Position numbers and translations under genes: made by a program. Positions 1-6,113 of a stretch of 6,581 nt of DNA are shown here, one piece after another; position 1 is the stretch's first letter; each line of letters opens with the position of its first letter. Source of the stretch: an uncultured Spartobacteria bacterium (GTDB lineage Bacteria; Verrucomicrobiota; Verrucomicrobiae; Chthoniobacterales; UBA6821); assembly GCA_903919105.1 (NCBI GenBank), contig CAIXGT010000137.1, forward strand, positions 1 through 6,581, in the 5' to 3' direction. The notes beneath the pieces are model-generated. The model had not been told where the DNA came from. It made no database searches and worked only from the letters and a program-made list of their open reading frames with translations.

Positions 1-188
1 AGGGCCCTCATGACCGGAGTTGGAGTCGGCGAGAAAGTCGACGTCACAGGAAGGGCGCGGCGGACTTCTGGTTCTGGTGATAGCGACTGTCCGTAGAGCG
101 TTGCCTTGAATCCCGGAAGTCCGCTCAGGGCGATCGGGGCTACCCAAAGCAGTGTGAAACCCCTTCCCTTCCTTTTACTGTTCATCAT
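1..188 (-). CDS. Partial exported/membrane-anchored proline-rich protein, third gene of the exbBD cluster (3' end outside window)
   Basis: An open frame starts with two consecutive ATG codons (188-186 and 185-183), 6 nt after the exbD stop, and stays open for 62 codons to the window edge. The visible N-terminus has a basic stretch (K5, R6, K7, R9), a hydrophobic segment at about residues 10-27 (GFTLLWVAPIALSG) and then a proline-rich stretch (P38, P40, P47, P54, P56, P58). This is either a signal peptide or a single inner-membrane anchor followed by an extended periplasmic linker. Directly downstream of exbB-exbD, that layout recalls TonB-type energy-transducing proteins. However, the Ser-x3-His motif of classical TonB anchors is not visible and the diagnostic C-terminal domain is outside the window. 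An unrelated exported protein is equally possible. No Shine-Dalgarno site is evident, so translation may be coupled to exbD. Confidence 0.6.
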   Translation of the reverse strand, partial: MMNSKRKGRGFTLLWVAPIALSGLPGFKATLYGQSLSPEPEVRRALPVTSTFSPTPTPVMRA

Positions 189-194
189 GGGTAC

Positions 195-629
195 TTATGG
201 ACTGGCGGCAGCGGGGGCCTCTGGGCTTGCCGTGGCGAAGGCGATATTCCAGATATTGGCCTTACGGCAGAGGTCGAGTGTTTGGACGATGTGTCCGTAG
301 TCAACGCGCTGATCGCCGCGCAGTACCACCGCCTGATCGGGGTAGAGTGCGGCGATCCGTGAAAGTGCCGTCAGAAGCTCATCCGGAGTCATATTCCGAC
401 GGTTCATGACAAGGCTACCATCGGCCTTCACGTTGACGATTACCTCGCCGACGGAGCGCCGCTGTTCCTTAGCCTCGCCCGCCGAGGGCATCTGGACGTC
501 GAGTTCCCGTTCCTGTCGGGCAAAACTCCACGTGAGCATGAAGAATCCTAGCAGCACGAGCAGGATGTCGACCATCGGAGCGATCAGGAAGCCCCGTGGC
601 TCCGGTTGTAGGCGCGTGCGAAAATTCAC
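195..629 (-). CDS. exbD: ExbD/TolR family biopolymer transport protein
   Basis: The 144-residue product has the usual ExbD/TolR size and order: a short cytoplasmic N-terminus, one membrane helix and a periplasmic domain. Residues 15-35 read FLIAPMVDILLVLLGFFMLTW, split here as FLIAPMVDILL followed by VLLGFFMLTW. D21 sits where the family's essential membrane aspartate lies. The periplasmic part carries the family pattern: VNVKADGSLVMN at 66-76, VVLRGDQRVDYGHIVQTLD at 101-119 and the closing NIAFAT at 128-133. A short Ala/Pro tail (136-144) follows. With ExbB it forms an inner-membrane proton-driven motor that energises outer-membrane uptake or envelope functions. The start is GTG at 629-627, chosen because it places the N-terminus correctly; there is no visible Shine-Dalgarno site and the exbB stop lies 15 nt upstream in the same frame. 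TolR is the alternative assignment; no tol/pal genes are visible to support it. Confidence 0.88.
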   Translation of the reverse strand: MNFRTRLQPEPRGFLIAPMVDILLVLLGFFMLTWSFARQERELDVQMPSAGEAKEQRRSVGEVIVNVKADGSLVMNRRNMTPDELLTALSRIAALYPDQAVVLRGDQRVDYGHIVQTLDLCRKANIWNIAFATASPEAPAAASP

Positions 630-644
630 GGCAGACGGTGCGGA

Positions 645-1460
645 TCAGCGGGGTGTCTGCGAATTTTTCCTGGCGATCACGAGCTTCACCAGCAGAAGGG
701 AGGTTACCCCCTCCATTTCGGAGATCATTTCCTGAACCCTCCCACGGAACCAAGCGTAGGCGATCATGGCAGGAATGCCGACGACAAGTCCCGCCGCCGT
801 TGCGACAAGGGCCTCGGCAACACCCTCCGCCAGCAACATCGGGCGGGAAGCGGCCACATCGTTGGCCATCACACTGAAGGAACGAATCATGCCGAAAACC
901 GTGCCGAGTAGTCCCAGCATCGGGGCCACCGTGGCGATGTCGGCAAGCCAAGCGACGCGCTGGTTCAGTAGGGAGGCCTCGCGACTTCCCTCTGTCTGCG
1001 CGATTTCCCGGAGTTGATCGTCCGTGGCCGCCGGATGGCTAGCCAGAAATTCAAGTGTTCTTGTGAGGATCGAGGCCGCGATATCACGGTGTTTGTTGGC
1101 AATGGCCAGGAGGCCCAGAAGGTCTCCTTTGCCCAGCAGCGTCTCGGCCATCGTCATGAACCGGGAACCTGCCACGGCTCCTCTCCTGAGAGTGAAGAGA
1201 TAGACAAGGATCAATGCTAGCGTGATCACGGAAAGAACCAACAGGGGCATCATCACCAAGCCTCCGGCCGAGAGAAGTTTGAGCAGCGTTTCCGGATTCC
1301 CAGATGTCATCGTGGCACCAGTGGCAAGTGAGGGAAGAGAAGAGAGTGCCGTCGGGGCATTCGTCTCCGCGGCCATCGCTGAAGAGGTGGCAAGGGCTCC
1401 AAAAATGAAGGGAGTGAAGATGCCGTGGAGTCTGGATCGTTTGGAGGATATTGGATGCAT
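645..1460 (-). CDS. exbB: ExbB/TolQ/MotA family proton channel protein with N-terminal signal-like extension
   Basis: The 271-residue product belongs to the MotA/TolQ/ExbB proton channel family. It begins with a signal-peptide-like region (residues 1-30, basic H-P-x-S-S-K-R-S-R, then IFTPFIFGALATSSAMA, likely cleaved after AMA) and a short polar linker. Three membrane helices follow at about 66-91, 171-193 and 211-238. The second carries the family signature IATVAPMLGLLGTVFGM and the third the matching segment VAEALVATAAGLVVGIPAMI. Together they line the channel with ExbD. The ATG at 1460-1458 was chosen because AGGA stands 5 nt upstream and the signal peptide begins there. An in-frame ATG at 1490 would add ten residues and has its AGGA only 1 nt away. 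exbD follows after 15 nt, consistent with one transcript. Signal-bearing ExbB variants are known in several phyla and usually accompany TonB-dependent uptake. Confidence 0.9.
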   Translation of the reverse strand: MHPISSKRSRLHGIFTPFIFGALATSSAMAAETNAPTALSSLPSLATGATMTSGNPETLLKLLSAGGLVMMPLLVLSVITLALILVYLFTLRRGAVAGSRFMTMAETLLGKGDLLGLLAIANKHRDIAASILTRTLEFLASHPAATDDQLREIAQTEGSREASLLNQRVAWLADIATVAPMLGLLGTVFGMIRSFSVMANDVAASRPMLLAEGVAEALVATAAGLVVGIPAMIAYAWFRGRVQEMISEMEGVTSLLLVKLVIARKNSQTPR

Positions 1461-1462
1461 GC

Positions 1463-1481
1463 GAATCCTGATTAGGGATTC
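1463..1481 (-). promoter_or_regulatory. Inverted repeat overlapping the exbB ribosome binding site
   Basis: Perfect 6-bp arms GAATCC and GGATTC are separated by 7 nt. On the minus strand the second arm ends 2 nt before the exbB ATG at 1460 and contains most of the AGGA Shine-Dalgarno site. Folded in RNA, this hairpin would hide the site and could tune exbB translation. The stem is short and may be coincidental, and if translation starts at 1490 it lies inside the coding region. Confidence 0.35.
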
Positions 1482-1504
1482 TTGGAGCATATCCTAGATG
1501 TAGA

Positions 1505-1528
1505 GACAAGCAAGGCTTGCACCTTGTC
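1505..1528. promoter_or_regulatory. Dyad symmetry in the exbB upstream region
   Basis: Arms GACAAG and CTTGTC flank a 12-nt centre that itself contains the palindrome GCAAG-G-CTTGC (1510-1520). The site lies 45 nt upstream of the exbB ATG at 1460, between divergent genes, where an operator or leader hairpin could sit. It does not resemble a Fur box. Function is inferred from position only. Confidence 0.25.
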
Positions 1529-1589
1529 CGGTTACCATCGTGAGGGTGAAGGGAGAGGTGCGAGGGGTGCTTTTAGGACTGAAACTATT

Positions 1590-1620
1590 TTGAACATCTT
1601 CTGCCGGCTACGTGTCTTAT
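1590..1620 (+). promoter_or_regulatory. Weak candidate promoter for the 57-codon gene
   Basis: TTGAAC at 1590-1595 resembles a sigma-70 -35 element, and TCTTAT at 1615-1620 is a poor -10 candidate with a 19-nt spacer. Both lie just upstream of the ATG at 1640. The match is marginal. The rest of 1491-1639 shows only the dyad at 1505-1528 and a purine-rich stretch near 1541-1567. Confidence 0.15.
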
Positions 1621-1639
1621 TCATCAGAAAGAACACGCC

Positions 1640-1813
1640 ATGAAAACACATACCAACCCCAGCCACATCACCTCACTCGGCGACCTTGTCGCCACCGTCT
1701 CCAGCTATGCCCGTAACGAACGCGAGACACTGGCGGCCATCCAAGATCTCTTCCGCCGCGGAAGCGTGGTCGCCAAGACTCGCCACGGAAGCAAGAGGCT
1801 CAAGCTGGCCTAA
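1640..1813 (+). CDS. Small basic protein of unknown function (57 aa)
   Basis: ATG at 1640 opens a 57-codon frame ending in tandem stops (TAA TAA, 1811-1816). I do not recognise a named family. The product has a polar start (MKTHTNPSHITS), a probable helical core (LGDLVATVSSYARNERETLAAIQDLFRRG, positions 13-41, here split as LGDLVATVSSYARNERE and TLAAIQDLFRRG) and a strongly basic tail with K46, R48, K52, R53 and K55. Third codon positions are mostly G or C, as in the neighbouring genes, which supports real coding. A purine-rich AGAAAGA stands 8-9 nt before the ATG as a weak ribosome binding site. The gene is alone between divergent exbB and the convergent nucleotidyltransferase, so context gives no function. 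The basic tail and compact helical core would suit a small nucleic-acid-binding or adaptor protein, but that is only a guess. Confidence 0.65.
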   Translation: MKTHTNPSHITSLGDLVATVSSYARNERETLAAIQDLFRRGSVVAKTRHGSKRLKLA

Positions 1814-1911
1814 TAATCAATCGCCCAATTATCCCCCCCTGAGCCTAGGGATCTATTCCCAAAGTCTAGGGGTGGAGGGCTAGGCCCGAGTCATCAAGCT
1901 GAGCCTGAACT

Positions 1912-2670
1912 TCAGACGAACTTTTTGAAGACCTCATTGGCCTCGATCAGGGTCTCCTTGCTTCCGATGTCGAACCAAGTTCCGGGGACGTCCCAGGTGC
2001 CCACCTTGACCCGCGGGTAGAGCCACTGGATCAAGCGCCCCGGCTGATCAGGGTTGTTCCCTTCGGTGACATAGGTGTCGATAAGAGGAAGGACGTCTTT
2101 GCGATAGTAGTACAGCGCGATGCCGGTCTTTGTGGTGGTGGGGTGGGCTGGTTTCTCCTCGAAGTGGGTGATCACGCCATCGGTATCGACCGAGACATTA
2201 TTGTATTTTCGGATCTCCTCAAGGTTCCCCACATCGTAGAGGGCAAGTGTGGCGGGATGATTTTTGGCAGCCTCCGCGAATTCCGGAACGGGCTGACTGA
2301 AGAGATTGTCCCCCGCAACAACCAGAAGGTCCTGGTGCCTGATGTCTTGTGTCTTGAGAACGTGGTGGATGTCGCCGATCGCTCCGAGTTTGTCGGTATC
2401 ACATGTGGAGCCGTCGTTGACGATAGTGAACTCCATCTTGGCCCCGCCGTGTCCCTCTGCTTTGTAACCAGCTGCCCAGTCCTCAAAAGCCTTGGCGAAC
2501 TTGTTGTTCGTGACGACATAGACCCGATCGATGTCGGGAATCGTGGCGAGGTTGTCGAGTACCCATTCTATCATCGGCTTGCCCGCTACTTCGAGTAGGG
2601 GTTTGGCCTTGTTTTCGGTGAGGGGATAGAGGCGTGTTGCGTATCCGGCTGCCAGGATCAGAATATTCAT
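1912..2670 (-). CDS. Sugar-1-phosphate nucleotidyltransferase (NTP_transferase family)
   Basis: The 252-residue product is a nucleotidyltransferase of the RmlA/GalU-like class, which joins a sugar-1-phosphate to a nucleoside triphosphate to make an NDP-sugar for surface polysaccharides. Visible motifs are LAAGYATRLYPLT (6-18, nucleotide binding), KPLLEVAGKP (23-32), LGAIGDI (95-101), VVAGDNLF with putative metal-binding D121 (117-124), FEEKP (170-174) and a closing TWFDIGSKETLIEAN (231-245). The glycine-rich loop reads GYATR rather than the common GxGTR. The ATG at 2670-2668 was chosen because MNILILAAG is the family's typical N-terminus; an in-frame ATG at 2718 would add 16 atypical residues and leave only 15 nt to the divergent gene. 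Neither start has a clear Shine-Dalgarno site. Thymidylyl- versus uridylyl-transferase, and the sugar, cannot be decided here. It is convergent with the 57-codon gene and divergent from the DUF3431 gene. Confidence 0.88.
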   Translation of the reverse strand: MNILILAAGYATRLYPLTENKAKPLLEVAGKPMIEWVLDNLATIPDIDRVYVVTNNKFAKAFEDWAAGYKAEGHGGAKMEFTIVNDGSTCDTDKLGAIGDIHHVLKTQDIRHQDLLVVAGDNLFSQPVPEFAEAAKNHPATLALYDVGNLEEIRKYNNVSVDTDGVITHFEEKPAHPTTTKTGIALYYYRKDVLPLIDTYVTEGNNPDQPGRLIQWLYPRVKVGTWDVPGTWFDIGSKETLIEANEVFKKFV

Positions 2671-2733
2671 GGGAAGATTCGACTTGTAATGGATCTGGCC
2701 TCCCTTCGCCAAGCTCATTAAGGAAAGAGGGTC

Positions 2734-3480
2734 ATGACGCCTTGTCCCGATGATTGCTCAATGGAACTTGTGGTCGCGCGCCATGAGGAGGATCTCCGGT
2801 GGCTCAAGAGAGTGCCAGCATCCTTCCGTATCTCGGTCTATAACAAGGGAGCCACGCAGGCATTGCCGGAGAGTCTCATCGGAAGAGCGGGTATATCCGT
2901 CATTTCTCTTCCAAATATCGGAAGGGAGGCCCACACCTATCTCACCCATCTCATCACGAGGTTTGATTCACTGGCTGCTGTCACCGTTTTCTGCCAAGGG
3001 CATCCTTTTGACCATGCCCCAGACCTGCACTGTCGGCTGAACGCCTTGGCCGAGAAGGTGGAAACCCCAGACCCTTTTCTATGGTACGGGTTTCTTGAGG
3101 ACACCGATGATCCTCAAGGACGGCGCCTCTTTGTTCCATGGAGTAAGAACCCCGAACGGGTCGAGCTTTCCACTGGTGGGTTGTACGAACGCCTATTTGG
3201 CAGCCCATCCCCTGATCTGTTTCACTTCCGGGGAGGTGCCCAGTTCACCGTTTCAAGAGAGGGGGCGAGAAGCAGATCACTCGAGTTTTATGAAATGGCT
3301 TTAGAGGCAAGTTTGTCTGACCCTCTGATTCCACACTCCCTCGAGCGTTTTTGGGACCGTTTCTTTGGAGACCCTGTTATAGATCCCGCGACGCTGGGCC
3401 ATGACGGCACACGGTATTTAAAAAAAATTCGCCGTCTTGAGCCCGGCGGGGAAATCGTCGGATCGGTCGATTCGGTTTGA
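2734..3480 (+). CDS. DUF3431 family protein, possible glycosyltransferase-like
   Basis: The 248-residue product matches the DUF3431 pattern from end to end: VVARHEEDLRWL (13-24), VYNKG (35-39), LPNIGREAHTYLTHL (59-73), TVFCQGHPFDH (84-94), FRGGAQFTVSREG (165-177) and IPHSLERFWDRFFG (199-212). The family occurs in fungi and bacteria and has no firmly established reaction; its layout is reminiscent of glycosyltransferases. No signal peptide is visible, so it is probably cytoplasmic. The ATG at 2734 is supported by the purine-rich AGGAAAGAGG ending 3 nt upstream; an internal ATG at 2761 is less well placed. It is divergent from a nucleotidyltransferase (63 nt between starts), which fits glycan synthesis, and may head the operon that follows 31 nt downstream. 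An A8 run lies near its 3' end. Confidence 0.82.
   Translation: MTPCPDDCSMELVVARHEEDLRWLKRVPASFRISVYNKGATQALPESLIGRAGISVISLPNIGREAHTYLTHLITRFDSLAAVTVFCQGHPFDHAPDLHCRLNALAEKVETPDPFLWYGFLEDTDDPQGRRLFVPWSKNPERVELSTGGLYERLFGSPSPDLFHFRGGAQFTVSREGARSRSLEFYEMALEASLSDPLIPHSLERFWDRFFGDPVIDPATLGHDGTRYLKKIRRLEPGGEIVGSVDSV
3420..3427 (+). repeat. A8 homopolymer run in the 3' end of the DUF3431 gene
   Basis: Eight consecutive A residues follow TTT, read in frame as TTA AAA AAA ATT. The arrangement T TTA AAA also fits the X XXY YYZ shape of a slippage site. A one-base loss would join the DUF3431 frame to that of the next gene, while a -1 shift meets TGA at 3438-3440. Whether slippage occurs is unknown. 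Confidence 0.3.
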
Positions 3481-3511
3481 ATTTCTTGTAAGCCAGCATG
3501 ATGTTGGTTCG

Positions 3512-3925
3512 ATGTCGCGCCAAAAAAAGTCCCAAGGACTCCCCCCCTGGCTGATCTTGCTCCTAATCCTGCTAGCTGTAGGTGGAGGTTATTATGGCCT
3601 GCGGCAAAACGGAGGAGATGCTTCCATGAGAACCATCGAGGAACTGGATCCTTCCATCTATTACGAAAATGCCAACTCCCTGCGCGGCAACACGTACAAG
3701 ATCGATGCCGAGATCGACTCGGCACTCGGGAACTCCCCGACGAAGGGGCGGCTCTTTTCCGTGGTTCTGAAAAAGCAGAATCAGTCGGGAGCGCCCGTGG
3801 TGCTCCCCGTTCTGGTGCCCACGACGCTCAGTGGGCTCACAATTCAGAAAGGCCAGCATTACCTGATGAAGGTCAAGGTCATTGAGGATGGCCTGCTCAA
3901 AGTCGAGGAGGCGAACAAACCATGA
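3512..3925 (+). CDS. Membrane-anchored small protein with OB-fold-like C-terminal domain
   Basis: I do not recognise a named family. The 137-residue product has a short basic N-terminus (MSRQKK), one hydrophobic helix at about 12-32 (WLILLLILLAVGGGYYG) and then a soluble domain of about 85 residues. The positive N-terminus predicts that this domain faces the periplasm. The domain alternates polar turns with strand-like segments: NTYKIDAEID (60-69), GRLFSVVLKK (79-88), PVVLPVLVP (95-103), HYLMKVKVI (116-124) and GLLKVEEA (127-134). This is the rhythm of a small beta-barrel such as an OB fold; the assignment is by eye. The ATG at 3512 was chosen because the membrane anchor begins just after it. 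A longer in-frame TTG start at 3437 would overlap the DUF3431 gene by 44 nt. No strong Shine-Dalgarno site is visible. Its stop overlaps the start of the next gene (ATGA), a sign of coupled translation and joint function. Confidence 0.8.
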   Translation: MSRQKKSQGLPPWLILLLILLAVGGGYYGLRQNGGDASMRTIEELDPSIYYENANSLRGNTYKIDAEIDSALGNSPTKGRLFSVVLKKQNQSGAPVVLPVLVPTTLSGLTIQKGQHYLMKVKVIEDGLLKVEEANKP

Positions 3926-6084
3926 GGAATCGATATCATTTTCAGCGCCTAGGTTCTTTGTTCGTGGCACTCATCTCGTGTGCCTCCCTTCGCGCGCAGA
4001 TTCCGAATGCTCAAACCATCCACGAGACAGGCCAGCAGTATAAGGAAGGGAATGCCCTGACCTCTTTCGGCGATAATTCCGCCATCGGAAGTCAGGCGAT
4101 GTTCGAGGCGAGCCTTAAGGCGAAAAAGAACATCGTCGACATGAAGCCGAACACCTTCCTTTCGCTCTGGAATAATCCCGGATTCGCCATCCAGTTCGAG
4201 AAGTACCTTAGTGCGCCGGCTGAGACTTCCGAGGATGCGAAGCTCTACCGCCAGCGAATGGACCGGATCATGGAATTGCTCTCACCTGGTAATGCCACGA
4301 AGCAGAATCAGGATGAAGCGTTTAATCTTCTGACAAAGGCCTCGGACTTCGAGAGCGATGCCAATAACTGCACGACTATCCATGACGCGGTCTATGCCGC
4401 TGCCAATGCTCGGCTCCAGATCCAGAAACTAACCGAAGTGGACCGGATGCTGGAAACGAAACTCAGCGCCGCTCAATACAATCAGCTCCATGAGGCTCAA
4501 TCGCTTACTCTCTCTGCGATCGCCCCCGGCAAAAACGAGACTGCCGATAACAACGCGAACCAGACCGAGCTGCGCACGGCCAAGCTGGATCCTTCCAAGA
4601 GCAATGTCGCCTCCCTTAAGCAGACGATCCAGCGCAATCAGGCCCAGATTGCATCTGCAGAGGTTCAGGCGAAGTTCGCTATGCAGTCGTTGATTCTTCA
4701 ATTCTTTGTTCAGAGACGGTACCAGCATGTCATCATCATCGACCGGTTTTACCGCGCCCTGTTCGATGATGGCGACCAATCGCTCGAGGGATTCCAACAG
4801 ATGGCCGACAAGATGGGCTACAACAAGGCCGCCGGTGCGGTTAAGTTGATCGCTGATGCCAATCCCAAGGGTGCGACTGCTGTAGGTTCGGGCAACAACG
4901 GGCGCGGGGGTGCGGGTGCTTCCGCGGGCACCGGTCCTAACGGTACCGGTGCCAGTGTCGGCAATAATAATTACAATAACGATAATGGCGTGGATGCGAG
5001 TGCCATTTCGGGATCAGGTCTTCACATGGGGGTTGAGAACTTGAGTGTGGAAAGCGCCGAGAACGCATTTGTTACAGGCATGAAGGGTGCAAGCAGGACA
5101 TTCAAGAGCCTCAGTCAACTCGATGCCTTTGCTAATGAGGTCATCCGGGATGTCAATGAGGGGGTCAAGGTTTATAAATTCCTGCTTGAGAAGAGCGAGA
5201 TTGAGAGTGCAGCCAGCCAGTTGGCATCAGTCTTTACCAAGGGAGAGTATCTGCCGAGTGTCCGTCTCTTAACCCAAGATGAAAAGAGGAAGACTCTCTC
5301 CTATGCCCAGCTCTGTAATCGGCTCGTCAATTCGGCCAATTCCGGAAACATCGATGCTCTTTCCGAGGTCGTGACAAAGATGAAGGCTATGAATCCCAGC
5401 TTCGACGATGCTGAGATCCTTGCGAAGCTTCAGGGTGTCAAGACCGCCAGTAGCCTGCTTGTCGCTCAGGCCAAGGTCGCGGCTTCGAAGGGAGATCTTC
5501 AGTCTGTCCAGACCCAGATCACCAGGGCGGCTGCCCTCTGGCCGAACAATCCTGAAGTTACCAGTTTTTCCGCTGACATGAGCAAGCTTGGCAATGTGGC
5601 TCGTCCCGAGGTTCAGGCGCTTAATGATTTCGACCAGCTTAATAGCCAGCACAACTACCGGCAGATTTTCGACGATAAGGAAAAGTACATCGCCGCGCTC
5701 GCCATGGACGATTCGAACAGGAAGTCCGAACGACAGGAGAAACTCCGCAAGGTTCTTTCCCGGATGCAGGAGATCGAGACCTCGATCATGCGCTCCCAAG
5801 AGATCGCTCGCCGCGGGGATTACGCCGGTGCCTGGGAAGGGCTTGATGTGACGTTCTCGCAGTATCCCGATGATCAGAAGCTGAGCCAACTTAGGGCGGA
5901 TCTGACCACTCAGGCTCCCGACTTTGTTCATGACATCAGGCAGGCGAAGAGCGATGAGGAGAAGAAGGAGTACGGATCCTCGCTCGCCTGGTACCTGCGC
6001 TCCCAGAGCCGCTATCCGATGAGTGATCTGTCCAAGCAGGGGATTCAGCGCATCGTCCGGCTTATCATGCCGGACGCCTCATAG
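3922..6084 (+). CDS. Large exported helical protein with low-complexity linker and TPR-like C-terminal half
   Basis: The 720-residue product is not a family I can name. Its N-terminus is an export signal: basic MRNRYHFQR, a hydrophobic stretch 10-19, then either a lipobox (L17-I18-S19-C20, giving a lipoprotein) or a signal-peptidase I site after LRA (25). Residues 30-312 are largely helical with few cysteines. Residues 314-367 form a Gly/Asn/Ala/Ser-rich linker. The C-terminal half contains TPR-like segments ending in W/Y-P or N-P: 460-500 (GNIDALSEVVTKMKAMNP), 511-545 (KGDLQSVQTQITRAAALWP), 622-657 (RGDYAGAWEGLDVTFSQYP) and 684-704 (YGSSLAWYLRSQSRYP). Such repeats normally mediate protein contacts, so a periplasmic or lipid-anchored scaffold is likely. 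The ATG overlaps the stop of the preceding gene, and GAGGAGG lies 10 nt upstream as a ribosome binding site. The next exported protein starts 29 nt after its stop. Confidence 0.88.
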   Translation: MRNRYHFQRLGSLFVALISCASLRAQIPNAQTIHETGQQYKEGNALTSFGDNSAIGSQAMFEASLKAKKNIVDMKPNTFLSLWNNPGFAIQFEKYLSAPAETSEDAKLYRQRMDRIMELLSPGNATKQNQDEAFNLLTKASDFESDANNCTTIHDAVYAAANARLQIQKLTEVDRMLETKLSAAQYNQLHEAQSLTLSAIAPGKNETADNNANQTELRTAKLDPSKSNVASLKQTIQRNQAQIASAEVQAKFAMQSLILQFFVQRRYQHVIIIDRFYRALFDDGDQSLEGFQQMADKMGYNKAAGAVKLIADANPKGATAVGSGNNGRGGAGASAGTGPNGTGASVGNNNYNNDNGVDASAISGSGLHMGVENLSVESAENAFVTGMKGASRTFKSLSQLDAFANEVIRDVNEGVKVYKFLLEKSEIESAASQLASVFTKGEYLPSVRLLTQDEKRKTLSYAQLCNRLVNSANSGNIDALSEVVTKMKAMNPSFDDAEILAKLQGVKTASSLLVAQAKVAASKGDLQSVQTQITRAAALWPNNPEVTSFSADMSKLGNVARPEVQALNDFDQLNSQHNYRQIFDDKEKYIAALAMDDSNRKSERQEKLRKVLSRMQEIETSIMRSQEIARRGDYAGAWEGLDVTFSQYPDDQKLSQLRADLTTQAPDFVHDIRQAKSDEEKKEYGSSLAWYLRSQSRYPMSDLSKQGIQRIVRLIMPDAS
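4861..5022 (+). repeat. Gly/Asn/Ala/Ser low-complexity coding segment
   Basis: This stretch encodes residues 314-367 of the large exported protein, a flexible linker with GNNGRGGAGASAG, GTGPNGTGA and NNNYNNDN runs. It separates the mostly helical N-terminal part from the TPR-like C-terminal part. It contains a perfect 9-bp inverted repeat (GGCACCGGT at 4927-4935, ACCGGTGCC at 4945-4953, 9-nt spacer), which arises from the repeated Gly-Thr-Gly codons. Confidence 0.6.
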
Positions 6085-6113
6085 TCAGCCATAGCCTATA
6101 TCCCGTCCCCATT

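Noticed and set aside
469..951. Minus-strand open frame overlapping exbB and exbD in another frame
   Set aside because: It is out of frame with two recognised genes and its composition looks like a shifted-frame artefact.
1836..1880. Possible bidirectional terminator between the convergent 57-codon gene and the nucleotidyltransferase gene (CCTAG/CTAGG and GGGA/TCCC pairings)
   Set aside because: The pairings are only 4-5 bp, partly overlapping, and no T-run follows on either strand.
2143..2598. Plus-strand open frame of 151 codons over the nucleotidyltransferase
   Set aside because: It is antisense to a gene with clear catalytic motifs and has no domain features of its own.
2671..2733. Promoters in the divergent spacer between the nucleotidyltransferase and DUF3431 genes
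   Set aside because: Some promoter must lie here or nearby, but no pair of -35/-10 elements with plausible spacing could be picked out.
3437..3511. Longer TTG start for the membrane-anchored OB-like protein
   Set aside because: It would overlap the DUF3431 gene by 44 nt and add 25 residues before a natural membrane-anchor start.
5269..5931. Minus-strand open frame of 220 codons inside the large exported gene
   Set aside because: It is fully antisense to a well-supported coding frame, has no recognisable motif, and is explained by codon bias of the real gene.
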